Shown: positions 37,664 through 45,572 of the stretch, piece by piece | How positions within the stretch are numbered: position 1 is the stretch's first letter | Layout: every line of letters starts with the position of its first letter | Assembly: GCA_902519465.1 (NCBI GenBank) | Contig: CABYJW010000005.1 | Location: 1 to 52,177 of the forward strand | Source: an uncultured Pelagibacteraceae bacterium | GTDB lineage: Bacteria > Pseudomonadota > Alphaproteobacteria > Pelagibacterales > Pelagibacteraceae | Reading direction: 5' to 3' | DNA: 52,177 nt | Position numbers and translations under genes: made by a program | The notes under the pieces: model-generated | The model's database searches: none | Told to the model about the DNA's origin: nothing | What the model saw: only the letters and a program-made list of their open reading frames with translations

Positions 37664-38448
37664 TGGCAAATCAATATGAAGTTTTAGGAAAAGCTCCAGA
37701 AGTTAAAGATTTACAAAAACTTTCAGGATCAAACTTACATTTACAAATTAAAAATTTATCAGCTGGTTATGGAAAAATGGAAATACTTCATGATTTCAAT
37801 TTACTTGTAGATAAAGCTCAATCTCTATGTCTAATCGGCCCTAATGGTGCTGGTAAGTCTACAATACTTCACTCAATTTATGGTTTTACAAATATTTTTT
37901 CAGGTCAAATAGAAATAGATGGAAAAGAAATAACAAATCTTTCTCCTGCTGAGAAATTAAAAAGTGTAGGTATAGCCTACATTCTTCAAGATAATTCTGT
38001 ATTTCCAGATATGACAGTGGAAGAAAACTTATTAATGGGAGGATATATTAAGGATAAAACAGAGGAATCCTACCAAGAAGCACAGAAAGTTCTGCAAAAA
38101 TATGAAAGATTAAATAAAAGAAAAAATCAACCAGCAAAAGTTTTATCAGGCGGTGAAAGAAGACTTCTTGAGATTTCAAGAGCTTTAGTTATGCGTCCAT
38201 CAATACTTTTAGTTGATGAGCCTTCAATAGGTTTAGAACCAAGATATATTGAGATGGTATTTGAAATTTTAGAAGATCTTCAAAAAAATGAAAAGAAAAC
38301 CATCATCATGGTTGAGCAAAATGCAAAAAAAGGTCTTGAGTTTGCAGATATTGGTTATGTTTTAGTTTCCGGCCAAACAGCAATTGTTGGTGAAGGAAAT
38401 GATTTATTAAAAAATCCTGACGTTGGAAGATTATTCCTCGGCGGTTAA
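37663..38448 (+). CDS. ABC transporter ATP-binding protein, LivF-like
   Basis: Second nucleotide-binding subunit; 261 residues. It has an N-terminal extension of about 25 residues (MANQYEVLGKAPEVKDLQK) before the usual LivF start. Walker A is GPNGAGKST, signature LSGGERRLLEISRAL, Walker B ILLVDEPSIGLEP, switch VEQNA. The stop codon shares one base with the azlC start (TAATG), so the transporter and AzlCD genes are coupled. Confidence 0.95.
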   Translation: MANQYEVLGKAPEVKDLQKLSGSNLHLQIKNLSAGYGKMEILHDFNLLVDKAQSLCLIGPNGAGKSTILHSIYGFTNIFSGQIEIDGKEITNLSPAEKLKSVGIAYILQDNSVFPDMTVEENLLMGGYIKDKTEESYQEAQKVLQKYERLNKRKNQPAKVLSGGERRLLEISRALVMRPSILLVDEPSIGLEPRYIEMVFEILEDLQKNEKKTIIMVEQNAKKGLEFADIGYVLVSGQTAIVGEGNDLLKNPDVGRLFLGG

Positions 38449-39149
38449 TGAGAAAATCAGGATATTTCTTAAAAGGTTTATATTCAGTTCGATCGGTTGA
38501 TAGCCCGGCAATTGCTTTAGGATGTAGTTTTCTAGCGATAGGAGCTCTTTTAAAAAATATTGGTTTTAATTTCCAACAAAGTTTCTTCTCTACATTCTTC
38601 ACTTATGCATTACCTGGACAATTAGTAATGGCCGAGTCTTTTTTGGTTGGCGCATCTTTAGTTAATATTTTTATTGGTGTTTGGTTAGTAAATGCTCGTT
38701 TATTTCCAATGGCAGTTTCGATGTTTCCATTATTAAAAAGTAAAAAGCAACCCAAGTGGAAATATTATATTTCGTGTCATTTTTTAGCTGTTTCTTCCTG
38801 GTTGATAATGAAAAAAGATTATAGAAAAATCAATTTGGATAATCGAATAGATTTTTGGATGGGCATCGGAACTGCAACTTGGTCAATTGCAATTTTTTCC
38901 ACTATTTTAGGATACTTGGTTTCTGACTATTTAAGTAAAGATATGATGATAGGCCTTGCTATTGTAAATCCTATTTATTTTTTTTGCATGTTGCTTGGCA
39001 CAATGAAAAATATCGCTATAGGAACTTCTGTTATTTTAGGAACTATTCTTGGACCTCTTTTTTATTTGGTATCACCTGAGTGGTGTATTTTATATGGAGG
39101 CGTAGCTGCTGGTATAGTTGCGTTTTTTGCAGGAGAAATAAATGACTGA
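38448..39149 (+). CDS. azlC: AzlC family amino acid exporter large subunit
   Basis: Membrane protein of 233 residues with about five to six helices; AzlC with AzlD forms a two-component exporter for branched-chain amino acids and analogues such as azaleucine. SPAIALGCSFLAIGALLKNIGFNFQQSFFSTFFTYALPGQLVMAE and VWLVNARLFPMAVSMFPLLK are the AzlC hallmarks. It begins inside the LivF-like stop and overlaps azlD by 8 bases. An exporter coupled to an importer of the LivFGHMK type is unusual. Confidence 0.9.
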   Translation: MRKSGYFLKGLYSVRSVDSPAIALGCSFLAIGALLKNIGFNFQQSFFSTFFTYALPGQLVMAESFLVGASLVNIFIGVWLVNARLFPMAVSMFPLLKSKKQPKWKYYISCHFLAVSSWLIMKKDYRKINLDNRIDFWMGIGTATWSIAIFSTILGYLVSDYLSKDMMIGLAIVNPIYFFCMLLGTMKNIAIGTSVILGTILGPLFYLVSPEWCILYGGVAAGIVAFFAGEIND

Positions 39150-39474
39150 TTTATCATCTAACATTATTTTGGTTATAGCGGTGACGTCTATTGCTACTTA
39201 TTTATCTAGATCTTTAGGGGTTTTGTTTTCAGAAAGAATTGATGAAAATTCTAAGATCTTCAGATTGTTTGATTGTATAGCTTACTCAACACTAGCAGCC
39301 TTGATTTCTAAAGTGGTAGTTTTTCCCGCAGGAGACTTAGGAGATGCCAGCAATTTATTAAGATTTATTGTAGTTTTTGTGTGTGTAGTCGTATTTTTTA
39401 TTACCAAAAGAAACCTTGTCTACCCCACAGTGCTATCTGCTATACTTTTAACTGTTTTAATTAAATTAGTATGA
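39142..39474 (+). CDS. azlD: AzlD family amino acid exporter small subunit
   Basis: Small membrane partner of AzlC; 110 residues, four helices. ATYLSRSLGVLFSERIDENSKIFRLFDCIAYSTLAALISKVV follows the AzlD pattern of a first helix ending in T-Y-L-x-R, then a loop and the L-x-x-x-P/Y-x-A-L-A helix. It overlaps azlC by 8 bases and the next gene by 4 bases. Confidence 0.9.
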   Translation: MTDLSSNIILVIAVTSIATYLSRSLGVLFSERIDENSKIFRLFDCIAYSTLAALISKVVVFPAGDLGDASNLLRFIVVFVCVVVFFITKRNLVYPTVLSAILLTVLIKLV

Positions 39475-40406
39475 AAAAAATATTATTAGTTACAATTTTT
39501 TCTATTTTGCTTACACCTCTTTATGCTGGACCCAATGATAAAGTAACAAAAAGTGGTTTTATCTCAAAAAAAAATATTCATCCCGTAAAAAATGATTTCA
39601 ACATTGATGATCCCAAAAATAAAATAATTGTTATTTACAATCACGGTCAAAATAAAAATGATTTTGTCTCAGGTTGTTCTTGGGTATCTATGCTAAGGAA
39701 TCATGCTTCCCTTATAGATCAAGAAGTTAATGGAAAAAAAATAATGGTTTACAATCTTTGCAGCGATCACCTTAGGGGGGATATGTCACAAGAAAAAAAT
39801 TGGTGGAACTTAAAACCTAAACCAAAAGTTTATAAAGGCAAACATATGTTAGATAAAAGGGTAGAATTAAATTTAGAGCTAATAGAAAAATTTGTAAAAG
39901 CAGGTGTTCCAAGGAAACAGGTTTTTATTACAGGACATTCTTGCGGGGGTTTAACCACTTTGTTGTTTATGACTAGACATCCAGACAAAGTAGGCGGTGG
40001 CATATCTTATATGCAAGCATGCTTTGGAAAATTATCTAATAATTACAAAGTTAAAAAAAACGGTGTTGATAAAGCTATGGAGAAATTTAAAAAAAAAGAT
40101 CCTGGACCTCACGATTTAAGACAAAAGATGAATGACGAAATTAAAAATAATCTTAAAACTCCGCTTTTAGCATTTACTCATCCCAAGGATAAATATGAAG
40201 GATTATTATCTGATTGGTTAGATGATATTCCAAGTGTTAATAGAATAGTAATTTCCCAAAATTTCAAAATTAACGGAAAAAAATGTATTCGAAAAGGAGA
40301 CGACTGGTCAGAACCTATAAAAAAAGGTCACAGTATGGATACAGGTCTTTGCTTTCAATATTATAATCCTGTAATTTTAGATTATATAGCATCAAGAATA
40401 AAATGA
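39471..40406 (+). CDS. Exported alpha/beta hydrolase (dienelactone hydrolase/peptidase-like)
   Basis: The 311 residues carry a signal peptide (MKKILLVTIFSILLTPLYA, cleavage near residue 19). The fold markers are IVIYNHGQNKN (oxyanion strand, 53-63), the nucleophile elbow GHSCGG with Ser157 (155-160), LLAFTHPKDKYEGL with a candidate acid Asp, and KKGHSM with the candidate catalytic His near the C-terminus. Several Cys could form disulfides. Substrate unknown: an ester, lactone or peptide in the periplasm. It is coupled on both sides by ATGA overlaps (azlD upstream, CsiD-like gene downstream). Confidence 0.82.
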   Translation: MKKILLVTIFSILLTPLYAGPNDKVTKSGFISKKNIHPVKNDFNIDDPKNKIIVIYNHGQNKNDFVSGCSWVSMLRNHASLIDQEVNGKKIMVYNLCSDHLRGDMSQEKNWWNLKPKPKVYKGKHMLDKRVELNLELIEKFVKAGVPRKQVFITGHSCGGLTTLLFMTRHPDKVGGGISYMQACFGKLSNNYKVKKNGVDKAMEKFKKKDPGPHDLRQKMNDEIKNNLKTPLLAFTHPKDKYEGLLSDWLDDIPSVNRIVISQNFKINGKKCIRKGDDWSEPIKKGHSMDTGLCFQYYNPVILDYIASRIK

Positions 40407-41299
40407 GTTTAGAAATAAAAGATCACTCAATATCAAAGAGAATTAAAGTTATTCAAATTCAAGAAACTGAATTAGATAAATTAATATTCCCGTTTAATAA
40501 ACACAGTGTGCAGTCTTTAGAGTACAAACCATTCTCTAGATTTTCTTTAGCCAAAAGTGTTGATGATGTTTTCTCTGGAGATTTAAGTAAAAATTTAAAC
40601 CAAATTTTAAAAGATAGAAATTCAGGCACTACAATTATTGAACCAAATATAAATAATTCAAAATTTGATAAAGATTTTCTCGTAAAACTTTCAACAGCAT
40701 TTGCTTATCTAGTTGGTCTACCTAATTTTGATTCAATGACCGATAAATATTATGCAAGATTCCATGTCAAACACTCTGACTCGAGCGATTCTTATTTAAG
40801 AAAAGCATACAGAAATTTAGATCTTCATACTGATGGAACTTTTGTAAAAGAAAAAACCGATTGGGTATTAATGACTAAAATGGAAGAAATAAATACTTTT
40901 GGGGGAGAAAGCGTTTTACTACATCTTGATGATTGGGAGCACTGTAAAGAATTAAGCGAAGATCCCGTTGGAAAACAAAACTTTGTATGGGGATCACCAA
41001 AAAGTAAAAATATTGATTATAAAGTAGAGCACCCTGTATTTTCAAAGGACAAAGATGGTAAACCTACCATTTCATATATTGATCAGTTTCCAGAACCTAA
41101 GAATATGGAGCAAGGGCTTTTTTTACAAAAATTATCAGATGCGCTTGAGCAAAGTAAAAACAAACTATCTTTTCCATTAAAACCCGGCTCAACAATCTTC
41201 TCAAATAACTATTTTTGGCTTCACGGCAGAAAACCTTTCAAACAGGATATGAATTTATCCAGAGAATTGCTTAGGATTAGAGGTGTTTTTTCTCAGTAA
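40403..41299 (+). CDS. glaH: CsiD/GlaH-like Fe(II)/2-oxoglutarate dioxygenase (glutarate 2-hydroxylase)
   Basis: Cytoplasmic oxygenase that in E. coli turns glutarate into L-2-hydroxyglutarate with 2-oxoglutarate and O2. The 298 residues align by eye with E. coli CsiD along most of their length: VQSLEYKPFSRF (36-47), NFDSMTDKYYARF (108-120), DSSDSYLRKAYR (126-137), LHTDGTF (141-147), LLHLDDWEH (172-180) and YIDQFPEPKN (225-234). Fe(II) ligands would be His142, Asp144 and His274 (WLHGRKPF), and Arg residues in SRELLRIRG are placed to bind 2-oxoglutarate. No lhgO, gabT or gabD gene adjoins it, so glutarate as substrate is inferred. It is the last gene of the operon. Confidence 0.88.
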   Translation: MSLEIKDHSISKRIKVIQIQETELDKLIFPFNKHSVQSLEYKPFSRFSLAKSVDDVFSGDLSKNLNQILKDRNSGTTIIEPNINNSKFDKDFLVKLSTAFAYLVGLPNFDSMTDKYYARFHVKHSDSSDSYLRKAYRNLDLHTDGTFVKEKTDWVLMTKMEEINTFGGESVLLHLDDWEHCKELSEDPVGKQNFVWGSPKSKNIDYKVEHPVFSKDKDGKPTISYIDQFPEPKNMEQGLFLQKLSDALEQSKNKLSFPLKPGSTIFSNNYFWLHGRKPFKQDMNLSRELLRIRGVFSQ

Positions 41300-41445
41300 T
41301 TCATCAAATAAAAATAACTTGTAACATATTTGCAACATCAAAAATGATTGAAATTACTAGCTTTTTTCAGTCAACGCAATCATTGATTGTCTTTAAGATT
41401 TAGAAGAGATTTACTTGAACTCCCTGATCCTGTATGAGTCCTCCC

Positions 41446-41465
41446 TATAAGTCAAAAGACTTATA
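41446..41465 (+). promoter_or_regulatory. Leader hairpin of the outer-membrane protein gene
   Basis: TATAAGTC (41446-41453) and GACTTATA (41458-41465) form a perfect 8-bp stem with loop AAAA, without a T-tract, in the 191-base gap before the ATG at 41491. It may stabilise the message. The gap also has CAATC/GATTG at 41377-41389 and two TCCCT copies (41421, 41442) able to pair weakly with the AAGGA ribosome site. No clear promoter was found. Roles are guesses. Confidence 0.4.
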
Positions 41466-41490
41466 TTAATATTAATATTAAGGATAAATT

Positions 41491-42165
41491 ATGAAACTAA
41501 AACTTATCATAGCTACTTTTTTAAGTTTGTTCCTATTTTCAGCCGCGCAAGCTGGAAGTTTTGGAATGGGAGTAACAGGTGGTTTAGGTATGATCGGTGC
41601 AGCTGGTAGTGAAACAAATAGTGAGTCTGGTTCTGAAACTGAAACAGGCGAAGACGCTACTGCAAGTAACGATATTGGATTTGGTGAAATTTACGCCGAA
41701 TATTCATTTGGTGATTCTGAGAGGATAACTCTTGGTTTTGCTCTTGTACCTGGTTCACATGATATTAGTTCAAGAACTTTAAAAAGAACAGACACAGAAG
41801 GTGCTGACTCTGCGGAGAATGATACGGGAACTCTAGAAGTAAATGGAGAAATCTCAGACCATCATACTTATTATGCGGAAGTACTATTAGGTGGCGGAGT
41901 TTATGTTAAAGCAGGATTATCTAAAGTAGACATTAACGTTAATCAGACGAATTCAACTGGTTACGGTACGTATCCAAATAAAGAGTTGGATGCAATAACA
42001 TATGCTTTAGGTTACAAAGGTGAGATGGGAGAACGTGGCGTTTATAAAATCGAAGGTTTTACAACTGACTACGATACATACTCAGCTTCATCAACAACAA
42101 CTAACTCAGTTTCTGCTGACTTAGATGTTACTGGTGCTAAAATTTCTTTAGGATATAAATTCTAA
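41491..42165 (+). CDS. Outer-membrane beta-barrel protein (small porin-like)
   Basis: The 224 residues have a signal peptide (MKLKLIIATFLSLFLFSAAQA, then GSFGMG), alternating hydrophobic beta strands (IYAEYSFGDSERITLGFALVPG, YYAEVLLGGGVYVKAGLSKVD, ITYALGYKGEMG) and a C-terminal Phe in AKISLGYKF, the signal for BAM-dependent insertion. An acidic, Ser/Glu-rich loop (SETNSESGSETETGEDAT) would face outwards. Length suggests an eight- to ten-strand barrel like OmpW/Opa relatives rather than a general porin. It has its own transcript with a terminator at 42191-42222. Confidence 0.82.
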   Translation: MKLKLIIATFLSLFLFSAAQAGSFGMGVTGGLGMIGAAGSETNSESGSETETGEDATASNDIGFGEIYAEYSFGDSERITLGFALVPGSHDISSRTLKRTDTEGADSAENDTGTLEVNGEISDHHTYYAEVLLGGGVYVKAGLSKVDINVNQTNSTGYGTYPNKELDAITYALGYKGEMGERGVYKIEGFTTDYDTYSASSTTTNSVSADLDVTGAKISLGYKF

Positions 42166-42190
42166 TTATTAAGAAGTTAATTCTTATTTA

Positions 42191-42222
42191 AAAAAACCCA
42201 GCTTTTAGCTGGGTTTTTTTTT
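42191..42222. terminator. Bidirectional terminator overlapping the end of the AbrB-type gene
   Basis: AAAAAACCCAGC and GCTGGGTTTTTT flank a 5-base loop, with a T-tract on the plus strand (42214-42222) and an A-tract ahead that becomes Ts on the minus strand. It ends the beta-barrel gene (plus). On the minus strand the last codons (Lys-Lys-Pro-Ser) and the TAA at 42205-42207 of the convergent membrane gene lie within the stem and loop, so it can also end that message. Confidence 0.85.
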
Positions 42223-43287
42223 ACTTATAATTTTTAACAAAAGAGGAACAAAAAATAAAATCATTAATAATCTGATAATATGATGAAAAGACACGAATTC
42301 TGGATCTAAATCAAAAAATATAGCAATAACTGCAACCTCATAAATTCCACCAGGACAATAGGAAAGCAACAAGGTATAAAAATTTTTGTCTATTACTAAT
42401 CCAGCAATAAATGCTGCTATTAAACCTAGGATAACTAATAGAAAAGTTGCAATAAAACTATGAAGCGCATTTTTGGCAATATCATTAAATGTTTTGTCTG
42501 CAAATCTACAACCAACTGATGATCCAAGAATTAATAAACAATAATTAATTATATTTGGTGGAAGTTTATATGATGCAATTTCTGAAATTTGTAAAAAACC
42601 GCTTGCTACTAATGTACCCGCTAAAAGTGCAGCAGGAATTTTAAGTTTATCAAAAATTAAAATTAAAACTATTGATAAAATAATTAAAACAAATAGATCG
42701 TAAATATTTTGTTCGATTATTATTTCTTCAACTACTTTAACATTTTCAGAATTGTTTAGACTGTGAACAATAAAAGGAAAAATAGTTATAATAATAATTA
42801 ATCTTATTAAATGAGATGTAGCAACTCTACTTAGATCAGATTTTTCATCTTCAGCCAAAATTAATAAAGGCCCTAAAGCACCAGGGGCAGCCGAAAAAAT
42901 TGATGTTTTTTCTCCATACCCTGAAAACTTTTGTAAATATTTAGAAACCAAAATAACACTTACAATTATATATCCAAGCATAATTAATGATGTCCAAATC
43001 CATTGATGGATTTGAGAAAATAAAGTTTTGTCGATATAGCTACCAATATAAAGCCCAAGAATTATTAAAATTGTGCTTAAAACTAATTTTGGCATTTTTG
43101 TTTTAACACCACTCAAAGTTACAATTGAAGTAACTAACATTGGACCTAAAAACCATGCCAATGGAACGTTAAAATATTCAGCAATTAAGGCCCCTGGTAC
43201 TGATACAACTATTACCCAAGCAAATTGCTTTGATAAAATTTGTTTAAAATTTTCTTTATTAAATGGTATTGCTTGGTTATTCTGCAT
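42205..43287 (-). CDS. AbrB family membrane protein (COG3180, putative transporter)
   Basis: Polytopic inner-membrane protein of 360 residues with about ten or eleven helices in two repeats. VPGALIAEYFNVPLAWFLGPMLVTSIVTLSG (near 35-65), SAAPGALGPLLILAE and the C-terminal SYCPGGIYEVAVIAIFFDLDPEFVSFHHIIRLL are the duplicated family motifs (PGG/PGA followed by a helix). Members were once called ammonia monooxygenase or AbrB regulators; transport is likely but unproven. Its ATG lies 5 bases from the divergent reductase start. Confidence 0.85.
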   Translation of the reverse strand: MQNNQAIPFNKENFKQILSKQFAWVIVVSVPGALIAEYFNVPLAWFLGPMLVTSIVTLSGVKTKMPKLVLSTILIILGLYIGSYIDKTLFSQIHQWIWTSLIMLGYIIVSVILVSKYLQKFSGYGEKTSIFSAAPGALGPLLILAEDEKSDLSRVATSHLIRLIIIITIFPFIVHSLNNSENVKVVEEIIIEQNIYDLFVLIILSIVLILIFDKLKIPAALLAGTLVASGFLQISEIASYKLPPNIINYCLLILGSSVGCRFADKTFNDIAKNALHSFIATFLLVILGLIAAFIAGLVIDKNFYTLLLSYCPGGIYEVAVIAIFFDLDPEFVSFHHIIRLLMILFFVPLLLKIISKKKPS

Positions 43288-43292
43288 TATTG

Positions 43293-44063
43293 ATGAATAT
43301 TGGTTTTCTAGGAACAGGACACATTACATATTCTATTATTTTAGGTATTTTTAAATCTAAATTAAAAATCAAAAAAATTTATATCTCCCCGCGTAATAAA
43401 AATATAGCAAAAAAACTTAGTAAAAGATTTAAAAAAGTAGCTATTGCTAAAGATAATCAACAATTAATAAACAAATCTAGCTTAGTTTTTTTAGCGATAA
43501 CTCCACAGGTTGGAAAAAAAATATTAAGCAAACTTAATTTTAAAAAAAATCAAAAAATTGTGAGTTTTATTTCTACAATAAATCTCTCTCAGCTTAAAAA
43601 ATATATCGGAAAAAATAATAAAATAATAAGGGCAATACCACTTCCTCCAATATCCAATAAACAGGGGCCAGTTCCAATTTTTCCTCCAGATAATCAAGTA
43701 AAAAATTTTTTTAATAAATTAGGAACTGTAATTGAAATTAAAAATGAGAAACTATCCAAAAATTTCTGGGTGACTTCCTCAATAATGGCATCTTTTTATG
43801 AATTATTAAAATTATTATCTGACTGGTTAGTTAAACGAGGTGTCAAAAGAAATGAAGCTCAGAAATATATTACATCTCTTTTTGTTGCATTATCTGAGGA
43901 CTCATCAATAAATTCCAAAAGAGATTTAAAACATTTAGTAAAATCTTCACAGACGCCAAAGGGTTTAAATGAACATGCATTAAAATATTTAAGAAAAGCT
44001 GGATTTTATAGACATTTCTCAAAATCTTTGAGTAGTATCCTTAAAAGATTAAACAATGTATAA
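43293..44063 (+). CDS. Pyrroline-5-carboxylate reductase-like NAD(P) oxidoreductase
   Basis: The 256 residues from the ATG at 43293 begin MNIGFLGTGHITYSIILG with the Rossmann motif GxGxxT/A, then SLVFLAITPQVGKKIL and RAIPLPPISNKQGPVPIF, which follow the ProC layout (N-terminal NAD(P) domain, NTP/PLPP region, helical dimer domain). The usual M-P-N-T-P/A is replaced by I-P-L-P-P-I, so proline synthesis is doubtful and another imino-acid substrate is possible. The frame extends back to 43263, but that would overlap the divergent gene. It ends 6 bases before the LivG-like gene, so it is probably first in that operon. Confidence 0.75.
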   Translation: MNIGFLGTGHITYSIILGIFKSKLKIKKIYISPRNKNIAKKLSKRFKKVAIAKDNQQLINKSSLVFLAITPQVGKKILSKLNFKKNQKIVSFISTINLSQLKKYIGKNNKIIRAIPLPPISNKQGPVPIFPPDNQVKNFFNKLGTVIEIKNEKLSKNFWVTSSIMASFYELLKLLSDWLVKRGVKRNEAQKYITSLFVALSEDSSINSKRDLKHLVKSSQTPKGLNEHALKYLRKAGFYRHFSKSLSSILKRLNNV

Positions 44064-44069
44064 TTTTCT

Positions 44070-44864
44070 ATGCAGTCAAATTCTAATATTCTGCAGGTTA
44101 AAAACCTTTCTAAATCTTTTGGGGGATTAAAGGCAATATCAAATTGTTCTTTAAAAATTAAAAAAGGTTCTATCACCGGAATTATTGGACCAAATGGATC
44201 TGGCAAAACAACATTATTTAATTTAATTGCAGGAAATCTTAAATCATCTCAGGGTAAAGTTTTATTTAACAACGAAGATATTACAAACGTTCCTTCATAT
44301 GAATTATTTTCAAAAGGAGTTTTAAGAACTTTTCAAATTGCACATGAATTTACAAATCTAACTGTTCTTGAAAATTTAATGATGGTTCCTGGGAAACAAT
44401 CAGGTGAAAAATTAATAAATGCTTTATTTAAACCAAGTCTTGTACAAAAAGAAGAAAAAAAGGTTAAAGAAAAGGCTTTGAAAGTAATTGATTTTCTAAA
44501 TTTAAAACATCTCTCGAATGAACTGGCAGGAAATTTATCAGGAGGTCAAAAGAAACTATTAGAACTTGGTAGAACCATGATGGTTGATGCCAAACTAGTT
44601 TTATTAGATGAAGTAGGCGCAGGAGTAAACAGAACTCTTTTAAAAGATATAGGAAGTGCAATTTTAAGATTAAATAAAGAACAAGGATATACCTTTTGTA
44701 TGATCGAACATGATATGGAATTTATTAGTCGACTTTGCGATCCTGTTATTGTTCTTTCAGAAGGTTCTGTTTTATTTGAAGGAACACCTGACAAAGTGAA
44801 GAGCAATGAAAAAGTTATTGAGAGTTATTTAGGAAGAGGATCAAAATCAAAGGATAAAAATTAA
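44070..44864 (+). CDS. ABC transporter ATP-binding protein, LivG-like (second system)
   Basis: Nucleotide-binding subunit of 264 residues. Walker A GPNGSGKTT near 37-45, FQIAHEFTNLTVLENL after the Q-loop, signature LSGGQKKLLELGRTM, Walker B LVLLDEVGAG (Glu then Val where Pro is usual), switch MIEHDM. Coupled to the next ATPase by a TAATG overlap at 44862-44866. Together with the next three genes it forms a complete importer distinct from that at 34-38 kb; its operon order (G-F-H-M) differs from the first (H-M-G-F). Confidence 0.94.
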   Translation: MQSNSNILQVKNLSKSFGGLKAISNCSLKIKKGSITGIIGPNGSGKTTLFNLIAGNLKSSQGKVLFNNEDITNVPSYELFSKGVLRTFQIAHEFTNLTVLENLMMVPGKQSGEKLINALFKPSLVQKEEKKVKEKALKVIDFLNLKHLSNELAGNLSGGQKKLLELGRTMMVDAKLVLLDEVGAGVNRTLLKDIGSAILRLNKEQGYTFCMIEHDMEFISRLCDPVIVLSEGSVLFEGTPDKVKSNEKVIESYLGRGSKSKDKN

Positions 44865-45571
44865 TGGCTTTTTTTGAAGGGGTAAAAATGACAGGAGGAT
44901 ATGGATCTGGACCAGACATAATTTCATCCTGCTCTGTAAATGTAAATAAAGGTGAAATAGTTTCAATTCTGGGCCCAAACGGTGCAGGAAAATCAACAGC
45001 CATGAAAGCTATGCTTGGACTACTAAAATTAAAATCAGGCAAGGTAATTATAGATGGCAAAGATATATCGAGTTTAAATCCTCAAGATAGAGTTAAGCTA
45101 GGGATAGCTTTTGTTCCTCAAAATCGCAATGTTTTTGCAGGATTATCCGTTAGAGAAAATTTGGAGATGGGAGCTTTCTTGAGAGATGAAAATATTCAAG
45201 AAATCTTGGATAGAATTTATGATCTTTTTCCCATTTTAAAAGAAAAAAAATCTCAGCTAGTTGGAGAATTATCCGGAGGACAAAGACAACAGGTTGCTCT
45301 TGGTAGAGCTTTAATGATTAAGCCATCTGTTTTAATGCTGGATGAACCAACAGCAGGAGTTTCGCCTATAGTAATGGATGAGTTGTTTGATCACATTTTG
45401 AAAGTTAAAAAAACAAATGTTGCAATATTAATGGTCGAGCAAAACGCAAAACAGGCACTAAGTATATCAGATAGAGGTTACGTTTTAGTTACAGGAGAGA
45501 ATAGATATTCTGGAACGGGCAAAGAATTATTAAATGATCCAAGAGTCAGAAGCTCTTTTTTAGGAGCTTAA
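44864..45571 (+). CDS. ABC transporter ATP-binding protein, LivF-like (second system)
   Basis: Second ATPase, 235 residues, normal LivF length. Walker A GPNGAGKST, AFVPQNRNVFAGLSVRENLEMGAFL, signature LSGGQRQQVALGRAL, Walker B VLMLDEPTAGVSP, switch VEQNA. The start overlaps the LivG-like stop and the stop lies one base before the permease ATG at 45573. Confidence 0.95.
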   Translation: MAFFEGVKMTGGYGSGPDIISSCSVNVNKGEIVSILGPNGAGKSTAMKAMLGLLKLKSGKVIIDGKDISSLNPQDRVKLGIAFVPQNRNVFAGLSVRENLEMGAFLRDENIQEILDRIYDLFPILKEKKSQLVGELSGGQRQQVALGRALMIKPSVLMLDEPTAGVSPIVMDELFDHILKVKKTNVAILMVEQNAKQALSISDRGYVLVTGENRYSGTGKELLNDPRVRSSFLGA

Positions 45572-45572
45572 A

